Of a stretch of 41,773 nt of DNA, positions 34,907-41,773 are shown in pieces. The DNA comes from VRUE01 sp035712345 (GTDB lineage Bacteria > Actinomycetota > Thermoleophilia > Solirubrobacterales > 70-9), in contig DASTAY010000049.1 of the NCBI GenBank assembly GCA_035712345.1, positions 1-41,773 on the forward strand, read 5' to 3'. Under the pieces are notes generated by a model. That model ran no database searches, was not told where the DNA came from, and saw only the letters and a list, made by a program, of their open reading frames with translations. The position numbers and the translations under genes are program-made. Each line of letters opens with the position of its first letter. The first letter of the stretch is position 1.

Positions 34907-35905
34907 TCAGCCGTAGCGCTCGCCGATGACCGTGCGCAGCTTCGCCCGGTCGTGGCGGGCGTGGACGCGGCGCACCGTCCCCGAGCGCGAGCGCATCACC
35001 AGCGATTCGGTGCTGGCGCCCGCGCCGCGGTAGCGAACGCCCTGCAGGACGTCGCCGTCGGTGACGCCGCTGGCGGAGAAGAAGACGTCGTCGCCGGAGC
35101 AGAGGTCGTCGGCCGTGAGGACGCGGTCGAGGTCGTAGCCGGCGTCGACGGCGGCGCTGCGCTCCTCGTCGTCGCGCGGCCAGAGCCGGCCCAGGAGCTG
35201 GCCCCCCATCGACTTCAGCGCGGCGGCCGAGAGCACGCCCTCCGGCGTGCCGCCGATCCCCCAGAGCAGGTCGACCGGCGAGCGGTCGCTGACCGCCAGC
35301 AGGGCGGCGGAGACGTCGCCGTCGGTGATCAGGCGGATGCGCCCGCCCGCCTCGCGCACATCCCGCATCGCCTCCTCGTGGCGCGGCCGGTCGAGCATCA
35401 CGACGGTCACGTCGCCGACGCTCCCCCCCTTGCGCTCGGCGATCAGCTTCAGCGTCTCCGGCAGCGGCCGGTCGAGGTCGAGCAGGTCGGCGATCTCCTC
35501 GCCGCCGGCCATCTTCTCCATGTAGACGCAGGGGCCGGGGTCGAACATCGTGCCGCGCTCGGCGAGCGCGATCACCGCGAGCGCGCTGGGCATGCCGAGC
35601 GCGCAGAGCCGCGTCCCCTCGAGCGGGTCGACTGCGATGTCGACCACGGGCGGGCTGCCGTCGCCGATCTGCTCGCCGTTGTAGAGCATCGGGGCCTCGT
35701 CCTTCTCGCCCTCGCCGATCACGACGACGCCGTCCATCGAGACCGAGTCGAGGACGAAGCGCATCGCGTCGACGGCGGCCTGGTCGGCGGCGATCTTGTC
35801 GCCGCGCCCGACCCAGCGCGCAGCGGCCAGAGCAGCGGCCTCGGTCACGCGCACGAGCTCCAGCGCGAGGTTGCGATCCGGCTTCTGCGGCGAGGTCTCG
35901 CTCAT
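34907..35905 (-). CDS. glpX: Class II fructose-1,6-bisphosphatase
   Basis: Hydrolyses fructose-1,6-bisphosphate in gluconeogenesis. The 332 residues carry IGEGEKDEAPMLYNGEQIG, the metal and phosphate motif DPLEGT, LDRPRHEEAM and GIGGTPEGVLSAAALK, all typical of GlpX. Actinobacteria generally rely on this class, not class I. ATG at 35905. It is divergent from the second luciferase-like gene at 35933, only 27 bp away, and is followed by another luciferase-like gene. Confidence 0.95.
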   Translation of the reverse strand: MSETSPQKPDRNLALELVRVTEAAALAAARWVGRGDKIAADQAAVDAMRFVLDSVSMDGVVVIGEGEKDEAPMLYNGEQIGDGSPPVVDIAVDPLEGTRLCALGMPSALAVIALAERGTMFDPGPCVYMEKMAGGEEIADLLDLDRPLPETLKLIAERKGGSVGDVTVVMLDRPRHEEAMRDVREAGGRIRLITDGDVSAALLAVSDRSPVDLLWGIGGTPEGVLSAAALKSMGGQLLGRLWPRDDEERSAAVDAGYDLDRVLTADDLCSGDDVFFSASGVTDGDVLQGVRYRGAGASTESLVMRSRSGTVRRVHARHDRAKLRTVIGERYG

Positions 35906-35918
35906 CGAGCCAGCACCC

Positions 35919-35924
35919 TATAAG
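35919..35924 (+). promoter_or_regulatory. Candidate -10 element for a near-leaderless transcript
   Basis: TATAAG in cctataag starts 14 bases before the ATG at 35933, the same block and spacing as upstream of 20152. Only 27 bp separate this gene from the divergent glpX, so both promoters must overlap the neighbouring coding region or each other. Confidence 0.45.
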
Positions 35925-35932
35925 GTCGCCGC

Positions 35933-36865
35933 ATGGCTCAAAGGTGGGGACTCACGCTGCCGCTGCCGGGCACGCGCCTGGCGGATCACGAGGAGCATGT
36001 GAAGCGGGCCGAGGCGGCCGGCTACACCGACCTCTGGAGCGGCGAGACCAACGGGCCCGATGGCTTCACGCCGCTGGCGCTCGGCGCCGCCTGGACCGAG
36101 CGGGCGCGGCTCGGGACCGGCATCGTCGGGGTCTTCCAGCGCGGTCCGGCGCTGCTGGCGCAGGAGGCCGCGGCGCTCGCCGACGCCTCGGACGGACGCT
36201 TCGTGCTCGGCATCGGCTCCTCCTCGGATCGCATCGTCGAAGGCTGGAACGGCATTCCCTTCGAGCGGCCGCTGAGCAAGGTGCGCGAGACGCTCGAGTT
36301 CATGCAGGCGGCGCTGGCCGGCGAGCGCACCGAAAGCGGCTTCAAGCTGGAGGCCGCGCCGGCCCAGCGGGTGCCGATCGTGCTCGCGGCGCTGCGCGGC
36401 AAGATGCTCGAGCTGGCGGTCGAGAGCGCCGACGGCGCCTTCACCAACTTCCTGCCGCTCGGCGGCCTGCCCAAGGTGACGGCGCAGCTGCAGGGCGCGC
36501 CCGAGGGCTTCGAGCTGCTCTGCCGCTTCTTCTGCCTGCCGGGCGAGCGCGAGGCGGTCGAGCCGCTGGCCCGCTTCATGTTCTCCTCCTACATCACCGT
36601 CCCCGTCTACGCCGCCTTCTACCGCTGGCTCGGCTACGGCGAGCAGATCGACGCGATGATCGCCGCCTGGGAATCCGGCGACCGCCAGGGCGCGGCCGCG
36701 GCGGCGCCGTGGGATCTGATCGAGGACATGTTCGTCTTCGGAACGCCCGAGCAGATGCGCGAGCGCCTCGACGCCTTCGTCGCCGGCGGCGTCACCCTCC
36801 CCATCCTCACCCCGATCGTCACCCCCGACAAGCTCGGCGAGACGATCGAGGCGCTGGCTCCCTAG
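35933..36865 (+). CDS. Luciferase-like (LLM) oxidoreductase, probably F420-dependent
   Basis: A 310-residue TIM-barrel protein of the luciferase-like group. Signatures are LTLPLPGTRLADHEEHVKRA and EAAGYTDLWSGETNGPDGF, RLGTGIVGVFQRGPALLAQE, and LADASDGRFVLGIGSSSDRIV. A later segment, YITVPVYAAFYRWLGYGEQI, is typical of F420-dependent relatives. It is distinct in sequence from the gene at 33996, so not a recent duplicate. ATG at 35933 has no ribosome site. It converges on the HipA-like gene with nine bases between stops. Confidence 0.86.
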   Translation: MAQRWGLTLPLPGTRLADHEEHVKRAEAAGYTDLWSGETNGPDGFTPLALGAAWTERARLGTGIVGVFQRGPALLAQEAAALADASDGRFVLGIGSSSDRIVEGWNGIPFERPLSKVRETLEFMQAALAGERTESGFKLEAAPAQRVPIVLAALRGKMLELAVESADGAFTNFLPLGGLPKVTAQLQGAPEGFELLCRFFCLPGEREAVEPLARFMFSSYITVPVYAAFYRWLGYGEQIDAMIAAWESGDRQGAAAAAPWDLIEDMFVFGTPEQMRERLDAFVAGGVTLPILTPIVTPDKLGETIEALAP

Positions 36866-36874
36866 ACCGACTCT

Positions 36875-38161
36875 TCAGTACTCCACCTCGGCGCCCAGGC
36901 CGAAGGAGCGGTCGGCGGCGAGTTCGACGATTTTGTCGACGATCGGCTCGTGCCAGCCTTCCTTCTTGGAGCGGGTGGCGATCGTCTCCACCGCCATGCC
37001 GACGCGGGTCGCCGTCGCCGACGCCAGCCCGCGCAGCACTTCGAAGTCGAACTCGCATTCTTCGCAGACTTCGGCCAGCTCGAGCAGGTAGGACGTTTCC
37101 TGATATTCCTCGGAGATGACCATGCCGTGGTGGATCGGGTCGTCGTAGACGACGGTCGAGGTGAGGTCGGTGAGCGGCGCCAGGCGCCACTTGACCTCGG
37201 GCGCCGAGAGCGAGGTGGCCCCGCGCGAGATCAGGACGAAGTTGTTGCCGTGGGCGTCGCCGTTGCCGAGGATGTAATTGCAAAAAGCGGCGGTGAGCAG
37301 GTTGACCACTTCGTCAGGGCGGCTGACGGCGCTCAGCAGCCCGCGCGCTTCGGCCCAGCCCGGCGCTTCGCCTTTCTCGTCGCTGCCGGCGATCGGGGTG
37401 CCGGGCAGGATGCCGAGCGCCTGCGAGAAGGACTCGCAGTGCAGCCTTCGCACGTCGGTCGGCCGCTCGCCGACGACGCGGTCATAGCGCGGCGAGACCA
37501 GGCAGCGCCGCCCGCCGACCTGCTCGACCCCCGCTTTGGCCACCGGCAGCCCGACCTGGCGGAAGACGGTCATGCAGAACATCTCGTTGGCGACGTATTC
37601 GGGATATTCGCCGGTCTCGGGCTTGATCACGTGCGTACTGGGGGTAACTGCATCGGGCCAGGCCCAGCGCCCGGCCCCCTCGTCGCGAACGAGGGCGAGC
37701 TTGTGGCGCTGGCCGGGGAGGACGAAGCGGATGCGATGCTCGCCGTCCGACAGCGCCGGCGCCGGTCGCTTCACCGCTTCCGCGAGGGCGTCCTCGTCGA
37801 GCCACGCGAGCGAACCCTCCTCGCGCGGGCGCGGGCTCTGCCCGGCGGGCAGGAAGCTGACCGCTCCTGCGCAATCCTGGCCGAGCTCCTCCAGCAGCAG
37901 GTAGCCATCGGTGGCGTCGATGCCGAGCTCGCGGCCGAGCCGGGCGCGGCGCGCGCCTTCCGGAATCAGACCCTCGACATAGGCGCGGGTGGCCTCGGCG
38001 CTGTAGGGCTCCGGGCGGGCCGGAAGCGAGTTGCTGAGCAACGCCCTGCCGGGCCCCACCCTCTCCACCACCTCCGGGTCATAGGCGAGTCTGTAGTCGT
38101 TGTCACCCGCGGGGAACAGGGTGCCGACGCGCTCCCCGTACAGGTAGACGTCAAGGCTCAA
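36875..38161 (-). CDS. HipA-like serine/threonine kinase, no antitoxin partner
   Basis: A 428-residue HipA-family protein with an N-terminal HipA-couple domain (about 1-105) and a C-terminal kinase domain. The ATP lysine is K180 in THVIKP, the catalytic aspartate D302 in NGDAHGNN, and the metal aspartate D332 in LTDLTST; RYDR (225-228) is also kept. The P-loop that in E. coli HipA holds the inactivating Ser150 reads FVLPGQRHK here, with valine in place of serine. The start is TTG at 38161, fixed by GGAGG six bases upstream. No hipB-type helix-turn-helix gene is adjacent: the upstream gene is egtD and the downstream gene converges. Whether it is a toxin is open. Confidence 0.88.
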   Translation of the reverse strand: MSLDVYLYGERVGTLFPAGDNDYRLAYDPEVVERVGPGRALLSNSLPARPEPYSAEATRAYVEGLIPEGARRARLGRELGIDATDGYLLLEELGQDCAGAVSFLPAGQSPRPREEGSLAWLDEDALAEAVKRPAPALSDGEHRIRFVLPGQRHKLALVRDEGAGRWAWPDAVTPSTHVIKPETGEYPEYVANEMFCMTVFRQVGLPVAKAGVEQVGGRRCLVSPRYDRVVGERPTDVRRLHCESFSQALGILPGTPIAGSDEKGEAPGWAEARGLLSAVSRPDEVVNLLTAAFCNYILGNGDAHGNNFVLISRGATSLSAPEVKWRLAPLTDLTSTVVYDDPIHHGMVISEEYQETSYLLELAEVCEECEFDFEVLRGLASATATRVGMAVETIATRSKKEGWHEPIVDKIVELAADRSFGLGAEVEY

Positions 38162-38206
38162 TTTGGTCCTCCTCGATCTTCCCCCGGGTATCCACGATCC
38201 AAGACT

Positions 38207-39196
38207 TTAAACCGAAGCTAAGCTGAGCGCATAGTCTCCGGCGGGGTCGGTGAACCACCCGTCGGGCCGCAGTCCGGCCTCGCGGTAGACGGCGTCGAGC
38301 CGCTCACGGGTGAACTTGGACGAGATCTCGGTGCGCATCTCCTCGCCGGCGCCGAAGCGCACCGTCAGGTCGAGCCCGTCGAGCCGCACCTCCTGCTCGG
38401 CAAGCGAGCGCAGGCGGATGTCCATGCGCGCCGCGTCGGGGTCGTAGCGGGCGACGTGGGCGAAGGCGTCGAGGTCGAAGTCGCCGCCGTACTCGCGGTT
38501 GAGCACGCCGAGGACGTTCTTGTTGAATTCGGCCGTGACGCCTCGAGAGTCGTCGTAGGCGGCCTCGAGGCGGTCCGCGGCCTTGACCAGGTCCGTCCCG
38601 AGCAGGATCCGGTCGCCGGGCTCGAGCAGGGCGGCGATGCGGGCAAGGAAGTCGCGGCGGGCCTCGGGGTAGAGATTGCCGATCGTGCCGCCCAGGAAGG
38701 CGACCAGCCGCCCGTCGCCGCCGTCGGGGATCCGCTCGAGGTCGTGCTCGAAGTCGCAGACGAGGCCCCGGATCGTCAGGCCCGGGTACTCCCCGACCAG
38801 CGCCTCCGCCGTTTCGCGGGTGATCTCCTCGGAGATGTCCACGGGGACGTAGGTGGCGAGACAGCCGGCGTCGCGCATCGCGCTCAGCAGGTGGCGCGTC
38901 TTGGCGGCCGAGCCGGAGCCGAGCTCGACCAGGGTGCCGGGCTCGCCCGCCGCGGCGACGATCTCCGCCGAGCGGTGGGCGAGAATCTCGCGCTCGGCGC
39001 GCGTCGGGTAGTACTCCTCCAGTTCGGTGATGCGCTCGAAGAGACGGGAGCCGCGCTCGTCGTAGAAGTACTTGGGCGCGAGCTCCTTCGGCTTGGCGGT
39101 CAACCCGAGACGGATGTCGCGCGCCATCGTCAGGCCGCCGTCGGCCCGCAGGCGGACCTCGATCTCGATCGCCTCGGCGGCGGCCCCGGGCGTCAT
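38207..39196 (-). CDS. egtD: L-histidine N(alpha)-methyltransferase (ergothioneine)
   Basis: Trimethylates histidine to hercynine, the first committed step in ergothioneine synthesis. The 329 residues include LTAKPKELAPKYFYDERGSR and LFERITELEEYYPTRAER, the SAM site VELGSGSAAKTRHLL and FLGGTIGNLYPEARRDFL, and the C-terminal WFTDPAGDYALSLA. ATG at 39196 overlaps the egtB stop as ATGA, so EgtB and EgtD are translationally coupled. The 45 bp to the hipA-like gene contains its start signals. No egtA or egtC lies beside it. Confidence 0.95.
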   Translation of the reverse strand: MTPGAAAEAIEIEVRLRADGGLTMARDIRLGLTAKPKELAPKYFYDERGSRLFERITELEEYYPTRAEREILAHRSAEIVAAAGEPGTLVELGSGSAAKTRHLLSAMRDAGCLATYVPVDISEEITRETAEALVGEYPGLTIRGLVCDFEHDLERIPDGGDGRLVAFLGGTIGNLYPEARRDFLARIAALLEPGDRILLGTDLVKAADRLEAAYDDSRGVTAEFNKNVLGVLNREYGGDFDLDAFAHVARYDPDAARMDIRLRSLAEQEVRLDGLDLTVRFGAGEEMRTEISSKFTRERLDAVYREAGLRPDGWFTDPAGDYALSLASV

Positions 39197-40356
39197 CGGA
39201 CGTCCCTGGCGCAGCGAAAGCCGGAGAAGATCTGGCGGCGCTGCGGCAGGTCCCAGTTGCGGAAGCTCGGCCGCATCAGGTCGGGGTGGGTCGCCCAGGA
39301 GCCGCCGCGCAGCACCTTGTACTCGTCGCCGAAGAAGGCCTCCGAGTACTCGCGGTAGGGGAAGGCCTCGAAGCCGGGATAGGCGATGAAGTCGGAGGAC
39401 GTCCACTCCCAGACCTGGCCGACGGCGTCCAGCTCGGGCCGGGCAGCCTCCCACTCATGCTCGGTGGGCAACCGCTTTCCAGCCCAGCGGGCGTAGGCGT
39501 CGGCCTCGTGCCAGGAGACGTGGACGACGGGCAGCTCGAGATCGATCGGGGCCCTCCCGCCCATCGCCGTGCTCACCCAGCCGCCGTCCCCGTCGCGCTC
39601 CCAGTAGAGAGGTGGCTCGGCCCCCGTCGCCTCCATGTAGGAGATGTACGCACCGTTGGTCACCGGAGTTCGATCGATCTGGAAGGCGTCAAGCTCGACG
39701 ACGTGTCGAGGCCGCTCGTTGTCGTAGGCGAATCCGCGGTCGGGCGCACCGATCTCGTAGGCAGCGCGGGGCACCTCTCGAACGGGCGGATACTCAAAAC
39801 GCCGGGCCAATTGGCCCGGCGTTTGTCCGGGCGAGAGGTGCCCCGCGCTCCCGAACGCAGCCGGCAACTCGTACCCGTCGACCATCTGCAGCAGCTGCAG
39901 CATCGTCTCGTTGTGCTGCTGCTCGTGCGCGATCAGCATCTCGTAGACGAAGCCTTCGTGCAGCAGCGGGTCCCCGGCGTCGGCGGAGACGTCGACCTCG
40001 GCGAGCACCTCGAGCGTGCGCTCGCGCACGTCGGCGAGGTAGGAGCGCAGCTCGGCGTCGCGCAGGATGGGGAGCTCGTTGCGCTCCCTGCGCGGATTCT
40101 CGATCGCGTCGTAGAAGCGGCCGAGCTCGCCGCGCAGGGGCTCGCGCTCGCCGATCGTCTGCACCAGCCAGAGCTCCTCGAAGTTGGCGATGTGGCCGAG
40201 GTCCCAGGCCAGGGGGCTGAGCAGCGGCGAGTAGACGTGGTTGAGCTGAGCGTCGTCGAGCGGCTCGATCAGCTCGTAGGTGCGCCTCCGCGCCTCGGAG
40301 AGCCGGTCCGCGATCGCGTCCTTGGACTGGGACTGTGCCGTGACCTCGGTGGCGAT
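39193..40356 (-). CDS. egtB: Ergothioneine synthase EgtB (hercynine sulfoxide synthase)
   Basis: Non-haem iron enzyme that joins hercynine to a cysteine thiol with oxygen. The DinB-like N-terminal domain carries the iron ligands: the histidine in DLGHIANFEE and the two in HEQQHNE. The C-terminal FGE-sulfatase domain contains FAYDNERPRHVVELDAFQI, TPVTNGAYISYM, WHEADAYARWAGKRLPTEHE, WEWTSSDF and VLRGGSWATH. The first usual start in frame, GTG at 40164, would cut off DLGHIANFEE and so lose an iron ligand. The frame stays open to a stop at 40366 with no ATG, GTG or TTG; ATC at 40356 is placed by a TAGGGT hexamer six bases upstream, giving 387 residues. The true start is uncertain. An 87-bp palindrome lies in frame inside. 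Confidence 0.9.
   Translation of the reverse strand: MATEVTAQSQSKDAIADRLSEARRRTYELIEPLDDAQLNHVYSPLLSPLAWDLGHIANFEELWLVQTIGEREPLRGELGRFYDAIENPRRERNELPILRDAELRSYLADVRERTLEVLAEVDVSADAGDPLLHEGFVYEMLIAHEQQHNETMLQLLQMVDGYELPAAFGSAGHLSPGQTPGQLARRFEYPPVREVPRAAYEIGAPDRGFAYDNERPRHVVELDAFQIDRTPVTNGAYISYMEATGAEPPLYWERDGDGGWVSTAMGGRAPIDLELPVVHVSWHEADAYARWAGKRLPTEHEWEAARPELDAVGQVWEWTSSDFIAYPGFEAFPYREYSEAFFGDEYKVLRGGSWATHPDLMRPSFRNWDLPQRRQIFSGFRCARDVR
39763..39849. repeat. 87-bp palindromic element inside egtB
   Basis: Arms agcgcggggcacctctcg (39763-39780) and its perfect 18-bp complement (39832-39849) flank a region with a perfect 28-bp palindrome at 39797-39824 (arm aaacgccgggccaa). The total, 87 bp, is 29 codons, so it keeps the frame. 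It encodes the linker between the two EgtB domains (PGQTPGQLARRFEYPP). Such length and perfect symmetry is not needed by protein coding and looks like an inserted palindrome. Confidence 0.8.
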
Positions 40357-40373
40357 GCGAAAACCCTAGCGGT

Positions 40374-40379
40374 TAAGTT
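40374..40379 (+). promoter_or_regulatory. Candidate -10 element before the SDR gene
   Basis: TAAGTT fits TANNNT and begins 15 bases before the GTG at 40389. On the minus strand the same gap holds TAGGGT (40368-40363), six bases before the ATC at 40356 of egtB. The two transcripts are divergent from a gap of only 32 bp. Confidence 0.35.
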
Positions 40380-40388
40380 ACGGCCACC

Positions 40389-41159
40389 GTGAATATCTCG
40401 GGGGCAGGGGCGCTTGTCGCGGGCGGGGCTTCCGGCCTCGGCGAGGCGACCGCGCGGGCTCTGGCGACCGCCGGGGCCAGGGTGGTCATCGCCGATCTCA
40501 ACGCCGCGAAGGGCGAGGCGCTGGCGGCCGAGCTGGGCGAGGCGGCGAGCTTCTCGGAGGTCGACGTGACCGACGAGTCGGCTGTGGCGGCGGCGGTCGA
40601 GCGGGCGGCGACCGCGGGTGAGGACGGGCTGCGTGTCTCGGTCTGCTGCGCCGGGATCGGCTGGGCGGAGCGGGTCGCCCACAAGGGCGGCCCGCACGAC
40701 CTCGAGCTCTTCTCCAACGTGGTCAAGGTCAACCTGATCGGCAGCTTCAACGTGCTGCGCCTCGCCGCGGCGGCGATGAGCGAGAACGAGCCGGACGCCG
40801 AAGGCGAGCGCGGCGTCTGCGTCAACACCGCCTCGATCGCCGCCTACGACGGGCAGATCGGCCAGATCGCCTACTCGGCCTCCAAGGGCGGAATCGTCGG
40901 CATGACCCTGCCGGCGGCGCGCGACATGGCCTCCCGCGGGGTGCGGGTGATGACGATCGCGCCGGGGCTCTTCGACACGCCGCTGCTGGCCGCGCTGCCC
41001 GAGGAGGCGCGCGAGGCGCTCGGCGCCGGCATCCCCTTCCCCTCGCGCCTCGGCCGCCCGGCCGAATACGCGCAGCTGGTCGAGCAGATCGTCGCCAACC
41101 CGATGCTCAACGGCGAGACGATCCGCCTCGACGGGGCGATACGTATGGCCCCACGGTAA
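40389..41159 (+). CDS. Short-chain dehydrogenase/reductase (3-hydroxyacyl-CoA dehydrogenase type 2-like)
   Basis: A 256-residue SDR oxidoreductase. The NAD site is ALVAGGASGLGEATARAL (8-25), followed by VVIADLNAAKGEAL, which prefers NAD over NADP (aspartate after the second strand). SVCCAGIGWAE, VNTASIAAYDGQIGQIAYS and SASKGGIVGMTL hold the catalytic Ser, Tyr and Lys (about 150-163). PGLFDTPLL and LNGETIRLDGAIRM at the end resemble HSD17B10-type 3-hydroxyacyl-CoA dehydrogenases. The start is GTG at 40389. No partner gene adjoins; it follows egtB divergently. Confidence 0.9.
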   Translation: MNISGAGALVAGGASGLGEATARALATAGARVVIADLNAAKGEALAAELGEAASFSEVDVTDESAVAAAVERAATAGEDGLRVSVCCAGIGWAERVAHKGGPHDLELFSNVVKVNLIGSFNVLRLAAAAMSENEPDAEGERGVCVNTASIAAYDGQIGQIAYSASKGGIVGMTLPAARDMASRGVRVMTIAPGLFDTPLLAALPEEAREALGAGIPFPSRLGRPAEYAQLVEQIVANPMLNGETIRLDGAIRMAPR

Positions 41160-41356
41160 ACGCTAGTGCTTTGACTTACTACCGAGATGACGGCGTGTCT
41201 CCGGGCCGTGCTATTCGATTTGGCCGCCACATACCGAAAACGACGATTCTATGCGCGTTCGCTGCGGGTCGTATCCATATGTGCGTGGTTGTGTGGCTCT
41301 TGGAGAGGCGTGCATGAAGTTGTCGCCGTCTGATCAGCGTACGGGAGTACCGCAGT
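41160..41356. other. Intergenic region of lower GC before the regulator gene
   Basis: A 197-bp gap with visibly more A and T than the rest of the window. It contains ttgact (41171-41176) as a possible -35, without a clear -10 at the right spacing, a catatg palindrome near 41277, and gtac-ggga-gtac (about 41340-41351) just before the ATG at 41357. I see no gene in it. Confidence 0.4.
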
Positions 41357-41773
41357 ATGGACAGTGACGCCACCACAGGGCGACTTGCTGCCATGCAGCT
41401 TGCTGGCAAAGGGAACTTTTCTGGCGCCACTGCCATCCTGCGCCAGGTAGCCGCGGCGTCAGACGATCCCGAGGATCGCTTTCGTCTGGGCACGATGGCC
41501 TACCTCCTTACCGATTTCGGGGAGGCCCAGGCGCAGCTTGAGCACGCCTATCGCGACTTCCAGTCCCGCGGCCTGCCGCGTCGCGCCGCAATGGCTGCCA
41601 CCATGCTCGGTCGGGTTCACTGCGATATGTTTGATGACAAGGTGGTGGGGCGCGCCTGGCTTGCCCGCGCTCTGCGTCTGCTCGAGCACGAGGAGCCCTG
41701 TGTAGAGAAAGGCTACGTGCTCGTTGGGCTGTTTGGCGCCTACGTCGAGAGTGCGGACGAGTTGGAGGTCAGC
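41357..41773 (+). CDS. N-terminal part of a TPR-type (LuxR-family-like) regulator, cut by window edge
   Basis: 139 residues with no stop before the right edge. The sequence has helical repeat units: LAAMQLAGKGNFSGATAILR and RFRLGTMAYLLTDFGEAQAQ, then LEHAYRDFQSRGLPRRAAM, AATMLGRVHCDM and WLARALRLLEHEEP. These match the TPR region at the start of many actinobacterial LuxR-type regulators, but no DNA-binding domain is in the window, so the family is a probable call only. GGGAG precedes the ATG at 41357 by nine bases. Third codon positions here use many more A and T (CTT, GCT, TTT, GAT) than neighbouring genes, which suggests recent acquisition or weaker codon bias. Confidence 0.65.
   Translation, partial: MDSDATTGRLAAMQLAGKGNFSGATAILRQVAAASDDPEDRFRLGTMAYLLTDFGEAQAQLEHAYRDFQSRGLPRRAAMAATMLGRVHCDMFDDKVVGRAWLARALRLLEHEEPCVEKGYVLVGLFGAYVESADELEVS

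Noticed and set aside
38162..38206. hipB antitoxin gene upstream of the HipA-like kinase
   Set aside because: Only 45 bp separate it from egtD, with no room for a helix-turn-helix gene; downstream is a convergent oxidoreductase.

Overview
This window looks like chromosomal DNA from a high-GC actinobacterium, probably of the Thermoleophilia/Solirubrobacterales type. The signs are a very GC-rich, densely packed chromosome, two luciferase-like oxidoreductases of the F420 type, ergothioneine genes, a long type III glutamine synthetase, a mycobacterial-style CoaX and a class III cyclase with an Rv1264-like regulatory segment. This is an inference from gene content; no rRNA, tRNA, phage, transposase or CRISPR was seen. 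No stretch longer than 300 bases lacks a gene.

Left part (1-12352) is a housekeeping block, nearly all on the minus strand. In transcription order it holds a MerR-cyclase fusion, tilS, hpt, ftsH, folP, folB and folK, and further left coaX, dusB, greA and lysS (cut by the edge). It supplies tRNA modification and charging, purine salvage, membrane proteolysis, folate, CoA and transcript-cleavage functions. A GST-like gene and a nucleoside phosphorylase face the other way. folE, often found beside folP in such clusters, is absent; its expected place holds palindromic repeats.

Middle part (12353-26908) holds a three-domain cell-wall hydrolase behind a structured leader, several small genes of unknown role, a HAD phosphatase, a universal stress protein divergent from a LysR regulator, an Amt ammonium transporter, a sirtuin translationally linked to a bifunctional beta-oxidation enzyme with reversed domain order, a CorA-like transporter and glutamine synthetase III preceded by a perfect 16-bp palindrome. 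Amt and glutamine synthetase III together point to ammonium capture.

Right part (26909-41773) holds a collagen-like surface protein, a phosphoesterase coupled to a 40-residue membrane protein, an overlapping P450-MFS pair, rlmN, a DUF4234 membrane protein, a YdeI-like protein, two luciferase-like oxidoreductases around glpX, an orphan HipA-like kinase, the ergothioneine pair egtB-egtD, an SDR enzyme and the start of a TPR/LuxR-type regulator with lower GC.

The points most worth a second look are an 87-bp palindromic element lying in frame inside egtB, the lack of a usual start codon for egtB although an iron ligand lies upstream of the first GTG, a dispersed 50-bp hairpin present twice after minus-strand genes, an 18-bp sequence in inverted copies around coaX, and the MerR/regulatory/cyclase fusion heading the tilS-hpt-ftsH cluster.
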